Assembly: GCA_964528055.1 (NCBI GenBank)
Contig: CAZGQM010000010.1
Location: 62,001 to 126,000 of the forward strand
From: Geoanaerobacter sp964528055
GTDB lineage: Bacteria > Desulfobacterota > Desulfuromonadia > Geobacterales > DSM-12255
Length of the DNA: 64,000 nucleotides
Direction: 5' to 3'
Part shown: one piece after another, positions 25,274 through 34,131 of the stretch
Layout of the letters: every line of letters starts with the position of its first letter
How positions within the stretch are numbered: the stretch's first letter is position 1
Notes under the pieces: model-generated
What the model was told of the DNA's origin: nothing
What the model saw: only the letters and a program-made list of their open reading frames with translations
The model's database searches: none
Program-made: the position numbers and the translations under genes

Positions 25274-26128
25274 TTACTTTCCGCCTCCATAGCTGTGCAG
25301 GCCTGACAGGAAGAGGTTCACCCCCAGGTAACAGAAGATGGTCGCAGCAAACCCTACTATGGAGAGGATTGCAGCGCGTCTCCCCACCCACCCCCTGGTG
25401 ATTCGGGCATGCAAAAAAGCGGCATAGACGAACCAGACGATGAGCGACCAGGTCTCTTTGGGGTCCCAGCTCCAGTAGGTGCCCCAGGCATAGTTTGCCC
25501 AGGCAGCCCCGGTGACGATACCCAGGGTAAGGAGGGGAAATCCGATCATTATTGCCCGATAGTTGAGGTCATCAAGGATCCGTATCCCGGGAAACATGGA
25601 GAAGACCCCGCCAGCGGGGGAATCGTCGTCTGCCTTTTCCTGGCGTTCCTTGATAAGATACATTATGGAGATGCCGCAGGCCACTGCAAAGGCCGCATAG
25701 CCGAGAAAACAGGTTACGACGTGATAGAGGAGCCAGTTGCTCTGCAGTGCAGGGACCAGAGGCTCTATGCCGCTGTTGAGCCTGAGTTGTGCCCACGACA
25801 TGCCGAGAAGGGCAAACGGTATTACGAACGCGCCGATTACACGATACTTGTATTTGAATTCTATGATTCCGTAGATTAAAACAATGGTCCAGGAGAAGAA
25901 GACCACCGACTCATAGAGGTTGGAGAGTGGGGCATGCCCTACCCCCATGTCATATGACTCCTTCCAGCGGAGCAGAATGGCTACGGTCTGGACCAGAAAG
26001 CCAAAATAGGCTGTCAAACTCGCAGCCAGCCCCACCTGCTTGTTCTTGCTCGCCAGGAAACCGAAAAAGAGGAGCATGGAGATCATGTATGCCATGGTGG
26101 TGACGTTGAACAGCATGGAACTGGACAT
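25274..26128 (-). CDS. ccsA: Cytochrome c maturation protein CcsA/ResC
   Basis: 284 residues, about eight membrane helices. The heme-handling WWD motif WGTYWSWDPKETW is at 215-227, and conserved histidines stand at about 65, 136, 240 and 277. This is system II heme lyase: with ResB it moves heme to the periplasm and attaches it to CxxCH motifs. ATG follows CGGAGGAAAT. 27 bases downstream of resB. Its place among multiheme genes suggests a copy serving this cluster (inference). Confidence 0.93.
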   Translation of the reverse strand: MSSSMLFNVTTMAYMISMLLFFGFLASKNKQVGLAASLTAYFGFLVQTVAILLRWKESYDMGVGHAPLSNLYESVVFFSWTIVLIYGIIEFKYKYRVIGAFVIPFALLGMSWAQLRLNSGIEPLVPALQSNWLLYHVVTCFLGYAAFAVACGISIMYLIKERQEKADDDSPAGGVFSMFPGIRILDDLNYRAIMIGFPLLTLGIVTGAAWANYAWGTYWSWDPKETWSLIVWFVYAAFLHARITRGWVGRRAAILSIVGFAATIFCYLGVNLFLSGLHSYGGGK

Positions 26129-26155
26129 CTTTATTTCCTCCGGAAAATGTTAAAT

Positions 26156-27538
26156 TTAGAGTTTTTCAATTTTAGCCGCCAGCTCATCAAACTCCCCCTG
26201 GAAGGCAGCCTGATTCTTGCTGGCACTCCCTGCAACCACCATGCGGCCATTGGGGTCAATTCTCACCCAAAGCCGTCTGTGGGAGAGGAAAAAGGCCATT
26301 GAGATTCCTATCACCATAAGCGTACAGCCAAGCCATACCACCCAGACGCCTGGGTCTTTTGCTACCTGCAGACCGGTGTAGAACTTCTCGTCAGAACCGT
26401 CGTAAGAGAATATCAGATCGCCGCCACGCTCTTCGTCAAGCTTGGGAAAATCGCGGAAAACGATGAAGCTTTCCGGCTGCTTGCCTGGTGAATGAACCTC
26501 GATTCGTGCCGCAGGTCCGGTCATCTGAGGGATGAACTGGCGAACATCCTGGGTAGTTTCTGTAACATGCATGGTGCGTCCGCCCGGCAGCTGTACCGAC
26601 TCCCCTTGCTTTACCTGCACCTTTACCGGGGCCCCACCCTTGCGCTCACGCGCGGTAAAGGAGAACGAACCACCTTCGCCGGCCGGGCCGTAGCTCGATT
26701 GATAGAAGGTAATCCCCTTGTAGGTCAGGGGGCTGTTGACGACTATCGGCACATTGACGTAGCCCGGTACAGGCTGGCCGTTTTCAAGCACCGTCAGGAT
26801 GCTCTTGAACTCCTTGGGTGCCCCTGTCTCGTAAAATGAAACGGAAAACTTGTCAAGCCTGATTGCAAAACCAAGGTCAATGACCTTGTTGGACCTCGTC
26901 TGGATCTTGCCGACGCTTTTCCCCTCGACTATCTGCATGAACGATTTATAGCCAAAAAACGAGCCGAGCATGGCTCCGATAAAGATTATGATAATGCTCA
27001 GATGGACCACATAGACCCCAAGTCTGCACCAGGGGTTTTTCTGTGCAAAGAGGTGCGTCTCACCGTTCTGTTCGGTGACAACCGGAGTTGCAAATTCTTT
27101 TGACAGGAAACCTGTGACACTCTCCTTCAGCGCGGATGGATTCCCTTTATGCTTGATATCTCTGGTGAGTGACAGCGACTTCTCCATCCCCTCATCAAGC
27201 AACAGGTTTGGCTCGGTCACGATCTTCCATACGCGTGGCAGCCGTTTTACAGAGCAGGCCAAAAGGTTCACGGTCAACAGGTAGAGCAGGAGTATGAACC
27301 ACCAGGAGTGGTACATGTCGAAAAAGCCGATCTTATCGTAGAACTGCAGCTTTGACTGGCTCAGCGACTGGATGTACTCCTCAGGAATGTTGGGTGCCTG
27401 CGGAATGACCGTGCCGATGATGGAAACCACGGCAAGGCCGATGAGGAGGGAGATGGAGAGTTTGAGGGAACAGAAGAAATCCCAGAGTGACTGCAGAAAA
27501 CCTTGTTTATTGGTAGACAAGAGCTGCTCCTTATTCAA
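26156..27538 (-). CDS. resB: Cytochrome c biogenesis protein ResB
   Basis: 460 residues beginning at a TTG (27538). No better start is near. Family pattern: hydrophobic N-terminal segments (LSISLLIGLAVVSIIGTVIPQ, then WWFILLLYLLTVNLLACSVKRLPR), a third helix after VYVVHLSIIIIFIGA, a long periplasmic domain with TYKGITFYQSSYG, and a last helix near residue 400 (VVWLGCTLMVIGISMAFFLSHRR). Partner of CcsA in system II cytochrome c maturation. It is separated from ppcA by a terminator, so it may have its own promoter in 27539-27750, which shows nothing I can name. Confidence 0.92.
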   Translation of the reverse strand: MNKEQLLSTNKQGFLQSLWDFFCSLKLSISLLIGLAVVSIIGTVIPQAPNIPEEYIQSLSQSKLQFYDKIGFFDMYHSWWFILLLYLLTVNLLACSVKRLPRVWKIVTEPNLLLDEGMEKSLSLTRDIKHKGNPSALKESVTGFLSKEFATPVVTEQNGETHLFAQKNPWCRLGVYVVHLSIIIIFIGAMLGSFFGYKSFMQIVEGKSVGKIQTRSNKVIDLGFAIRLDKFSVSFYETGAPKEFKSILTVLENGQPVPGYVNVPIVVNSPLTYKGITFYQSSYGPAGEGGSFSFTARERKGGAPVKVQVKQGESVQLPGGRTMHVTETTQDVRQFIPQMTGPAARIEVHSPGKQPESFIVFRDFPKLDEERGGDLIFSYDGSDEKFYTGLQVAKDPGVWVVWLGCTLMVIGISMAFFLSHRRLWVRIDPNGRMVVAGSASKNQAAFQGEFDELAAKIEKL

Positions 27539-27752
27539 TTCCAGATCAGTGCGCTATCATCACAGGCTTCGCCTTGAACACTAAAACGCACTAACTGTAC
27601 GTCCTCGCGCCTCATACTCGGGCCTTGATTTATTCTTGATTTGAAATTGGGTGATCTTTTTGAATATTCTGATGTCCGTCAATTAACGGCTGATTATACA
27701 GGAACCGTTCCAAAAATTTCAACCAATTTCCATCCGGAATATTAACAGTAAT

Positions 27753-27787
27753 AAAAAAGGGATAACAGTCAGCCTGTTATCCCTTTT
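27753..27787 (-). terminator. Terminator behind ppcA
   Basis: 14-base stem AAAAGGGATAACAG / CTGTTATCCCTTTT, T-rich on both sides, so it can act in both directions. It ends the ppcA transcript before resB. Confidence 0.85.
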
Positions 27788-27810
27788 CCATACGGTTATG
27801 CCCGAGTGAA

Positions 27811-28077
27811 TTACTTATGGCACTCTTTGCAGGATGTTGGGCCCTTCTTGTTGTCAGCGTGGCATCCCTTGCAACCCTTGGCGTGAGCCATCTCCTTGCC
27901 GAATCCTTCGATCTTGCCGCCTTTAGCATCCTTGTGACACTTTGTACAGTCGCCTACGGCAGCTTCATGGGCCTTGTGGTTAAACTTGACCCCTTTCTTC
28001 ATTTCGATAACGTCTGCGCCAAAGGCGGTCCCGGCGAATGCTACTACTGCAATCAGTGCAACGATGGCTTTTTTCAT
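27811..28077 (-). CDS. ppcA: PpcA-family triheme periplasmic cytochrome c7
   Basis: 88 residues with a signal peptide ending AFGA. The mature 68 residues contain three CxxCH sites (CTKCH, CKGCH, CKECH), many lysines, and the FNHKAH distal-ligand motif of cytochrome c7. Members shuttle electrons across the periplasm between inner-membrane quinol-oxidising cytochromes and outer-membrane conduits in Geobacter. Which of the PpcA-E paralogues it is cannot be settled without alignment. PpcA is favoured by position next to resB. Strong ribosome site AAGGGGGAAG. Confidence 0.88.
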   Translation of the reverse strand: MKKAIVALIAVVAFAGTAFGADVIEMKKGVKFNHKAHEAAVGDCTKCHKDAKGGKIEGFGKEMAHAKGCKGCHADNKKGPTSCKECHK

Positions 28078-28113
28078 TGTATCTTCCCCCTTTTTTAGAT
28101 GAAAGTTTGTGAA

Positions 28114-28142
28114 AAACTAATCCAATCTTGTATGCTTGTCAA
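28114..28142 (-). promoter_or_regulatory. Candidate ppcA promoter
   Basis: TTGACA (28142-28137), 17-base spacer, TAGTTT (28119-28114). Good -35, weak -10. Expected leader about 30 bases. Confidence 0.5.
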
Positions 28143-28199
28143 GCAAAAACATTGTCCTGGCAACAGCATAAAACCGGTGAAGGCCTGATTTAAGGGCTT

Positions 28200-28715
28200 T
28201 CAGGAGCGGATAGCAGCCCGGCGTTCCTGAAGATCGGAATCCTTCTGCGCAACCTCATCTGCCAGCTTCTTTTTGTAGGCAACCAGCCGTTCGGTCAGAA
28301 CCTCATCACCCAAAGCAAGGATCTGTACAGCCAGAATTCCGGCATTCTTCGCCCCGGCCTTGCCGATGGACATTGTCGCAACCGGGATACCGCCCGGCAT
28401 CTGCACCATCGCGTAGAGTGCATCCACCCCGCTCAGCGCTCCGCCGCCGATCGGAACACCGATCACCGGGAGCGTGGTTTCGGCAGCTATCACACCAGCC
28501 AGGTGCGCCGCCATTCCTGCAGCGGCAATAATAACCTTAACACCCCTGGATGCTGCACCTGCAGCCAGCTCACCAGTCCGTCGCGGTGAACGGTGCGCTG
28601 AAGAGATCCGCATCTCCCAGGGGACGCCGAACTCGTCAAGGACCTTTGCCGTCTCCTCCATAACCGACAGGTCCGAGTCACTCCCCATAATAATTAGTAC
28701 CTTTGGATCGTTCAT
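28200..28715 (-). CDS. purE: N5-carboxyaminoimidazole ribonucleotide mutase PurE
   Basis: 171 residues, class I PurE. IIMGSDSDL near residue 8, SSAHRSPRRT near 38-48 with the catalytic His, AAGMAAHLAGV near 65-75, GVPIGGGALSGVDALYAMVQMPGGIPVAT. Converts N5-CAIR to CAIR in purine synthesis. Last gene of the purH-purD-purE run. A PurK partner is not in the window. Confidence 0.96.
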   Translation of the reverse strand: MNDPKVLIIMGSDSDLSVMEETAKVLDEFGVPWEMRISSAHRSPRRTGELAAGAASRGVKVIIAAAGMAAHLAGVIAAETTLPVIGVPIGGGALSGVDALYAMVQMPGGIPVATMSIGKAGAKNAGILAVQILALGDEVLTERLVAYKKKLADEVAQKDSDLQERRAAIRS

Positions 28716-28824
28716 GAATTTCCTTTCGTACCTGACGGTACTTACAGACTACGTGAGAAATCAAATTTTCTACTGCTCTAAAACCGCAGGACAGTATGTA
28801 GTTCCTACGATACCAGCGAGCCGG

Positions 28825-30096
28825 TTATCTTCCGAGGGCCTTTTTGCCGATATCACTCCTGAAATGAACCCCATCCCAGTTTATTGCGGCAACCCCTTTA
28901 TAGGCGCGATCGATGGCTGCCTGAACAGTATCCCCTCGACCGGTGACCCCCAGGACCCTGCCACCGTTGGTAAAGAAGGCCCCATCCCTCGTTGAGGTCC
29001 CGGCATGGAAGACATACAGATCGGACATGGCAGCAGCCTGATCCAACCCGTTGATCAGATCTCCCTTGGGGTAGTCGCCGGGATACCCCCTGGCGGCCAT
29101 GACCACGCAGACTGCAGCCTGGTCATGCCATTCGATGGTTATTCCGCCTATGTCGCCATCGGCAACCGCCATAAGAACCGGCACAATGTCGGACTTCATC
29201 CGCATCAGTAGTGGTTGGCACTCAGGGTCACCGAACCGGGCATTGAACTCCAGTGTTTTCACCGAATCACCGTCGATCATGAGCCCGGCATAGAGAACGC
29301 CGCGATATGGCCTCCCCTCTGCTGCCATTCCGTCAACAGTGCGGCGCATCACCTCATTCATCGCCTTTTCATGGATGGCCGGCGTCACGACCGGCGCTGG
29401 TGAATATGCACCCATTCCGCCGGTATTCGGCCCATTGTCTCCGTCAAAGACCGCCTTGTGATCCTGGGCACTGGCAAGGGGTATGATGTTCTTCCCGTCG
29501 GTGAAGGCTAGAAAGGAGGCCTCTTCACCACGCAGGAACTCCTCGATCACCACCTTGGAGCCGGCATCGCCAAAGGCATTGCCGGAAAGCATCTCTTTTA
29601 CTGCGGCAACCGCCTCTTCAGTGGTCTGGGCAACAATAACCCCTTTGCCAGCTGCAAGACCGTCGGCCTTGACCACAATCGGAGCTCCATGCAGGTCGAT
29701 ATAGGCTATAGCGGGTTCTATCTCGGTAAACACCTCGTAAAAGGCGGTCGGCACATTGTATTTCTTCATGATCTCTTTGGAAAAGGCCTTGCTCGACTCA
29801 ATCATCGCAGCATTGCGTCGCGCACCAAAGACTCTCAGCCCATGTTCCTCGAAGAGATCGACGATCCCGAGCGACAGTGGCAGCTCAGGGCCGACCACGG
29901 TGAGATCGATCCCTTTCCGTATCGCAAACGACAGCAGTCCGGGCAGGTCATCAACGGTCAGCGGCACATTCTCGGCAAGCTGTGCGATACCGGGGTTTCC
30001 AGGCGCACAGAAGAGCTCCTCCACCAACGGTGACTGGGCAATCTTCCAGACAAGTGAATGCTCTCTGCCGCCACTGCCTATTACTAATATTTTCAT
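28825..30096 (-). CDS. purD: Phosphoribosylamine-glycine ligase PurD
   Basis: 423 residues, normal length. ATP-grasp enzyme: N-terminal GSGGREHSLVWKI, VVKADGLAAGKGVIVA in the ATP site, GGMGAYSPAPV, and EFNARFGDPE near the metal-binding end. Makes GAR from phosphoribosylamine and glycine. Follows purH by 89 bases. Ribosome site GAGGATGAG. Confidence 0.97.
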   Translation of the reverse strand: MKILVIGSGGREHSLVWKIAQSPLVEELFCAPGNPGIAQLAENVPLTVDDLPGLLSFAIRKGIDLTVVGPELPLSLGIVDLFEEHGLRVFGARRNAAMIESSKAFSKEIMKKYNVPTAFYEVFTEIEPAIAYIDLHGAPIVVKADGLAAGKGVIVAQTTEEAVAAVKEMLSGNAFGDAGSKVVIEEFLRGEEASFLAFTDGKNIIPLASAQDHKAVFDGDNGPNTGGMGAYSPAPVVTPAIHEKAMNEVMRRTVDGMAAEGRPYRGVLYAGLMIDGDSVKTLEFNARFGDPECQPLLMRMKSDIVPVLMAVADGDIGGITIEWHDQAAVCVVMAARGYPGDYPKGDLINGLDQAAAMSDLYVFHAGTSTRDGAFFTNGGRVLGVTGRGDTVQAAIDRAYKGVAAINWDGVHFRSDIGKKALGR

Positions 30097-30185
30097 TGAC
30101 TCATCCTCGCATATAGTGTGAACAGCGATTCACTCCCCAGGTCACTCTGCGCGTTGCACAACAGCACCTATCACCTTTCTCGGCA

Positions 30186-31751
30186 TTAATGCCTGAAATG
30201 CCGCATCCCGGTGAACACCATGGCCATCCCATGCTCGTTTGCCGCTTTTATGGTCTCCTCGTCGCGCATGCTGCCACCCGGCTGGATGACTGCGGTGATG
30301 CCGACTGCAGCAGCATTGTCGATCCCGTCACGGAAGGGGAAGAAGGCATCGGAGGCCATGACCGCACCCTTTACCTCCAGACCGGCATGCTCGGCCTTGA
30401 TAGCTGCTATCCGGGCTGAATTCACCCGGCTCATCTGGCCTGCACCCACTCCGATGGTCATTCCGTCCCTGCCGTAAACGATGGCATTCGACTTGACGAA
30501 CTTGCATATCCGCCAGGTAAAGAGGAGGTCGACCATCTCCTTCTCGGTCGGCTGGCGGGTGGTCACCACCTTAAGGTCGCCATGGAGATCCAGATCGGTG
30601 TCCTGTACAAGGATTCCGCCATTCACCCGCTTGAAATCGAGGCGCGCAAGCGGCTTTGCGAGCCAGGCCCCACACTCGAGCAGGCGGACGTTCTTCTTGG
30701 CTGCCACTGCCGCAACAGCTCCGGAGGTGACCTTGGGAGCAATGATCACCTCCACGAACTGCCGGTCACAGATCGTCCTGGCCGTCTCTTCGTCAAGTTC
30801 GCCGTTAAAGGCGATGATCCCGCCGAATGCCGATTCGGGGTCGGTCTTGTAGGCCCGGTCGTATGCCTCCAGAAGATTGCCTCCAATGGCCACACCACAG
30901 GGATTGGCATGCTTGACGATGACGCAGGCAGGCCCCTCGGTAAACTGTTTGACGCACTCCAGTGCCGCATCGGTGTCGCCGATGTTGTTGTAGGAGAGCT
31001 CTTTCCCCTGAAGCTGGCGGGCAGTGGCAATGGATGCCTCCTTCAGATCGCGCTCCACATAGAATGCAGCCGACTGGTGGGGGTTCTCGCCGTAGCGCAT
31101 CCCCTGGGCCTTTTTGAACTGGAAGGTAAGCGTATCGGGATAGGTCTCCACACTCTCACCGGTTCGGGCACCGAGCCAGTTGGATATGGCACCGTCATAA
31201 GCGGATGTATGCTGGTATACCTTCACGGCCAAACCGAAATTGGTCTCCTTTGACACCGTCCCGCTGGCACCTTTCATTTCATCCAGCACCCTCCGGTAAT
31301 CGGCCGGATCCACAATGACCGTCACATCGGCGTTGTTCTTGGCGGCAGATCGGAGCATGGTCGGCCCGCCGATGTCGATATTTTCGATGGCATCCTCAAG
31401 CGAACAGTCAGGCTTGGCCACGGTTGCCTCAAAGGGATAGAGGTTGACCACCACCATGTCGATCGGCTCGATACCGTGCTGCTTCATGGTGGCCACATGC
31501 TCCGGGTTGCCCCGCATCCCGAGGAGTCCGCCATGGACCTTCGGATGGAGGGTCTTGACCCGGCCGTCCAGCATCTCCGGAAAACCGGTAAACTCCGACA
31601 CATCCTTCACCTTGAGCCCAGCATCGCGCAGGAGTTTTGCGGTCCCCCCGGTTGACAGGATCTCGACATTGAACGCTGCAAGCTCTTGTGCAAACTCCAC
31701 GATTCCGGTCTTGTCGGAAAGACTGATGAGTGCTCGGGTTATTTTTGCCAT
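30186..31751 (-). CDS. purH: Bifunctional AICAR formyltransferase / IMP cyclohydrolase PurH
   Basis: 521 residues. The N-terminal IMP cyclohydrolase domain (about 1-200) starts RALISLSDKTGIVEFA and has STGGTAKLL. The C-terminal AICAR transformylase domain has the KHANPCGVAIG catalytic motif (Lys-His) and ends with FRDGIDNAAAVGITAVIQPGGSMRD. Catalyses the last two steps to IMP. It lies 36 bases after the ASKHA protein, so may share the alr-selD transcript. Ribosome site AAAGGAG. Confidence 0.97.
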   Translation of the reverse strand: MAKITRALISLSDKTGIVEFAQELAAFNVEILSTGGTAKLLRDAGLKVKDVSEFTGFPEMLDGRVKTLHPKVHGGLLGMRGNPEHVATMKQHGIEPIDMVVVNLYPFEATVAKPDCSLEDAIENIDIGGPTMLRSAAKNNADVTVIVDPADYRRVLDEMKGASGTVSKETNFGLAVKVYQHTSAYDGAISNWLGARTGESVETYPDTLTFQFKKAQGMRYGENPHQSAAFYVERDLKEASIATARQLQGKELSYNNIGDTDAALECVKQFTEGPACVIVKHANPCGVAIGGNLLEAYDRAYKTDPESAFGGIIAFNGELDEETARTICDRQFVEVIIAPKVTSGAVAAVAAKKNVRLLECGAWLAKPLARLDFKRVNGGILVQDTDLDLHGDLKVVTTRQPTEKEMVDLLFTWRICKFVKSNAIVYGRDGMTIGVGAGQMSRVNSARIAAIKAEHAGLEVKGAVMASDAFFPFRDGIDNAAAVGITAVIQPGGSMRDEETIKAANEHGMAMVFTGMRHFRH

Positions 31752-31787
31752 ATGAATCGCTCCTTTATGTTGAGTATGGTATGATCG

Positions 31788-33062
31788 CTACTGCCGGACC
31801 GCCGGAAAATCTATCTGTTCTAGGAATATTTTTTCAAAGGCCGGGGTCCCGGACAGTGGGAATACCTTGATCTTTCGGGCAACCGTTTCGACTTCACCCA
31901 TCCCGTCAGAGGCAGAAAGCATCCGCTCGACACCTTCCAGGGCACCATCACGCACAGGGCGGAGATGTTCTACCACATCGTCAGGAACGATTCCAGCAAT
32001 TTTCAGCAGTTCCGGCCGAAGAAGAGCGCCAAAGGAACCGGTCAGAACCAGTTCCTGTAACGCTTCATACCGTATACCGGCCCGATCGAGCAGCACCTCT
32101 ATACCGGCACGGACAGCTCCCTTTGCAAGCTGCACCTGCCGTATGTCGTGTTGCGTGAGAAACAGCTCTCCCCCGGCATCCCGGTAGACAAGAAATGCAG
32201 GAATACCGGAATGTTCGACAATGCGACCGGCTAGGTTCGATGTGATCTCTGCGGGGGTCTTGAGCCTTCCGGTCCTCTCCATCACACCGGACCTCAACAG
32301 TTCGGCCATGAGTGAAAGCACTCCGGTCCCGCAGATACCTTTCGGATGGGCATCTGCAATGGTGTCAATAGTCACCCTGTCACCGTTGATCGCCACATTA
32401 CTGACCGCTCCCGGCAATCCCGGCATCCCGCAGGAGAGGTTACCCGCCTCGAAAGCCGGCCCGGCAGCGGCAGATGTGGCAAAAACCGTGTCGCCGCTGA
32501 CCAGGGCGATTTCGGCATTGGTTCCCAGATCCAGATAAAGCCGTGCATGGTGCGGCAATAGCTGCGAATCTGAAGAGATCTGACCGTAAAGAAAGGCGAC
32601 CAGATCACCGCCGACAAAGCCTCCGGGGAGGGGGAAGATATACGCATCGCATGCGAGCTTCCAGCCGAGTTCAGTGATGCAGACATTTCTTCCTTCGCTG
32701 AACAGGGGACGGTACGGGATGCGGGCCAGCGACGCCACCGGGAGGTCAAGCAGAAGATGCTCCATGGCGGGGTTGCCGGCTATGGCCACCCGTCTCAGGG
32801 AGTCCGGGTGCATGCCAACCTCTTCCAGCAGCTGCATGGCGAGACTCTCCAGTTCCGCATTGACGAGTTCAGCCATACGGTGGCGCTGCTCCGGAACATC
32901 TTCGGCAGCTGAGAGCCTCGTTATGACATCGGCGCCAAACTCCCTCTGAGGGTTCAGGCAGCCGCCGCTCGCCAGTCGCTTCCCAGATGCCTGATCCACC
33001 AGTGAAGCTGCAATGGTCGTGGTCCCAAGGTCAACGGCCAGTGCAACGGAGTTATCTGACAT
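31788..33062 (-). CDS. ASKHA-fold RACo-like (DUF4445) protein lacking an Fe-S domain
   Basis: 424 residues. The ASKHA ATPase signature DLGTTTIAASLV is at about 11-22, a second phosphate loop LDLGTNAEIAL near 173-183, GNPAMEHLLLDL near 115, and a C-terminal VLTGSFGALLRPE. This is the C-terminal part of RACo-type corrinoid-protein reductive activators, which normally have an N-terminal [2Fe-2S] ferredoxin domain and linker (about 600 residues). Here the protein starts directly at the ASKHA domain. Family members use ATP to drive low-potential electron transfer to cobalamin proteins. It overlaps selD by 11 bases. Target unknown. Confidence 0.82.
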   Translation of the reverse strand: MSDNSVALAVDLGTTTIAASLVDQASGKRLASGGCLNPQREFGADVITRLSAAEDVPEQRHRMAELVNAELESLAMQLLEEVGMHPDSLRRVAIAGNPAMEHLLLDLPVASLARIPYRPLFSEGRNVCITELGWKLACDAYIFPLPGGFVGGDLVAFLYGQISSDSQLLPHHARLYLDLGTNAEIALVSGDTVFATSAAAGPAFEAGNLSCGMPGLPGAVSNVAINGDRVTIDTIADAHPKGICGTGVLSLMAELLRSGVMERTGRLKTPAEITSNLAGRIVEHSGIPAFLVYRDAGGELFLTQHDIRQVQLAKGAVRAGIEVLLDRAGIRYEALQELVLTGSFGALLRPELLKIAGIVPDDVVEHLRPVRDGALEGVERMLSASDGMGEVETVARKIKVFPLSGTPAFEKIFLEQIDFPAVRQ

Positions 33063-34101
33063 GTACGGCTCGCTCTCCCCGTGGCATCACTTCCCCTACC
33101 CTTGCTGCCAGTATCCCGCTGTTTTTTGCCTCTGCTGCAAACCGTTCTGCCGCCTGCAAAGGGAGGGCAATGAGAAGACCTCCGGAGGTCTGCGGATCAT
33201 ACAGCGGCAGAAGCCGTGAGTCGGGAGCCGTGAATCGCGCATCGATGGAAAGTGAACCGATGCAATAATCACGGTTGCGGTAACAGCCGGCTGGGACAAG
33301 CCCGTCATCAATGAGTTCAGCAATCCCGTTTACTACCGGAATATTTTCCAGATCAAGCCTCATTGTCACTCCAGCACCGTTGGCCATCTCCAGTGCATGG
33401 CCGATAAGGCCGAAACCGGTCACGTCCGTGCAGGCAGTTGCACCGGCAAACAGCATGACACGGGCAGACTCCCGGTTGAGGGTGGTCATCCAGCGGATCG
33501 CTTCATCGGCAATCTCCGGGTCAGCCAACCCGGCCTTGATGGCCGTACTCACGATCCCGAACCCGAGCGGTTTGGTGAGAAAGAGGATGTCGCCGGGACG
33601 GGCCGTCGAATTCCTCACAATACTGTCGGGATGTACGATGCCGGTGACACTGAGCCCGTACTTCAGCTCTTCGTCCTCAACCGTATGGCCGCCTAACAGG
33701 CAGACTCCTGCCTCTGCCAGCATAGACTGTCCACCCGCCAGGATCTCTGCCAGAGCATGGGAAGGAAGAGTGCAGGCTGGGAAGAAGGCCAGGTTAAGGG
33801 CGGTTACGGGACGTCCTCCCATGGCATAGACATCGGAAAGGGCATTGGCCGCAGCTATCCGGCCAAAGGTGTAGGGATCGTCCACCAGCGGGGTGATGAT
33901 GTCCACAGTCTCCACGAGGGCAAGTTCGTCGGACAGACGATACACCCCGGCATCATCAGCCGTCTCAGGCCCCACAAGAAGGGCAGGATCGGTCGACCGG
34001 ACAAGGGTGCGCATGATCTCCTCCAGGCCCGCCGGGCCCAGTTTGGCCGCTCAGCCGGCAGCCTTGACCATACCAGTCAGTTTTATCTTGTTTCTGGTCA
34101 T
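33052..34101 (-). CDS. selD: Selenophosphate synthase SelD, a selenoprotein (Sec17, in-frame UGA)
   Basis: The frame starts at ATG 34101 behind AGGATTGGGA and passes one in-frame TGA at 34053-34051. Read as selenocysteine, it gives 349 residues, with the N-terminus ending G-U-A-A-K, Sec17 and Lys20, matching Cys17/Lys20 of E. coli SelD. Ordinary ORF calling would start at ATG 34014 and lose the active site. Downstream motifs fit SelD: DDAGVYRLS, ANALSDVYAMGG (Asp-rich ATP site), GGHTVEDEELKYGL, TDVTGFGLIGHA and DPQTSGGLL. Makes selenophosphate from selenide and ATP for Sec-tRNA. A stem-loop of the bSECIS type follows the UGA. 30 bases after alr. Overlaps the ASKHA gene. Confidence 0.93.
34023..34041 (-). 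promoter_or_regulatory. Bacterial SECIS element in selD
   Basis: RNA stem-loop beginning 9 bases after the UGA: CUGGGCCC, loop GGC, GGGCCUGG (8 pairs, two of them G-U). The loop begins 17 bases past the UGA and its first base is G, within the published bSECIS consensus for distance and loop. Confidence 0.78.
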
Positions 34102-34131
34102 TCCCAATCCTCGAATGATGGCGGTTTCAGA

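Noticed and set aside
30582..31253. 223-residue plus-strand frame opposite purH.
   Set aside because: Antisense shadow. purH is intact, of normal length and clearly recognisable.
34014..34053. SelD as a 5-prime truncated pseudogene broken by a stop.
   Set aside because: The only stop is a TGA at the known Sec/Cys position with a good ribosome site, intact residues on both sides and a downstream stem-loop. Selenocysteine explains it.
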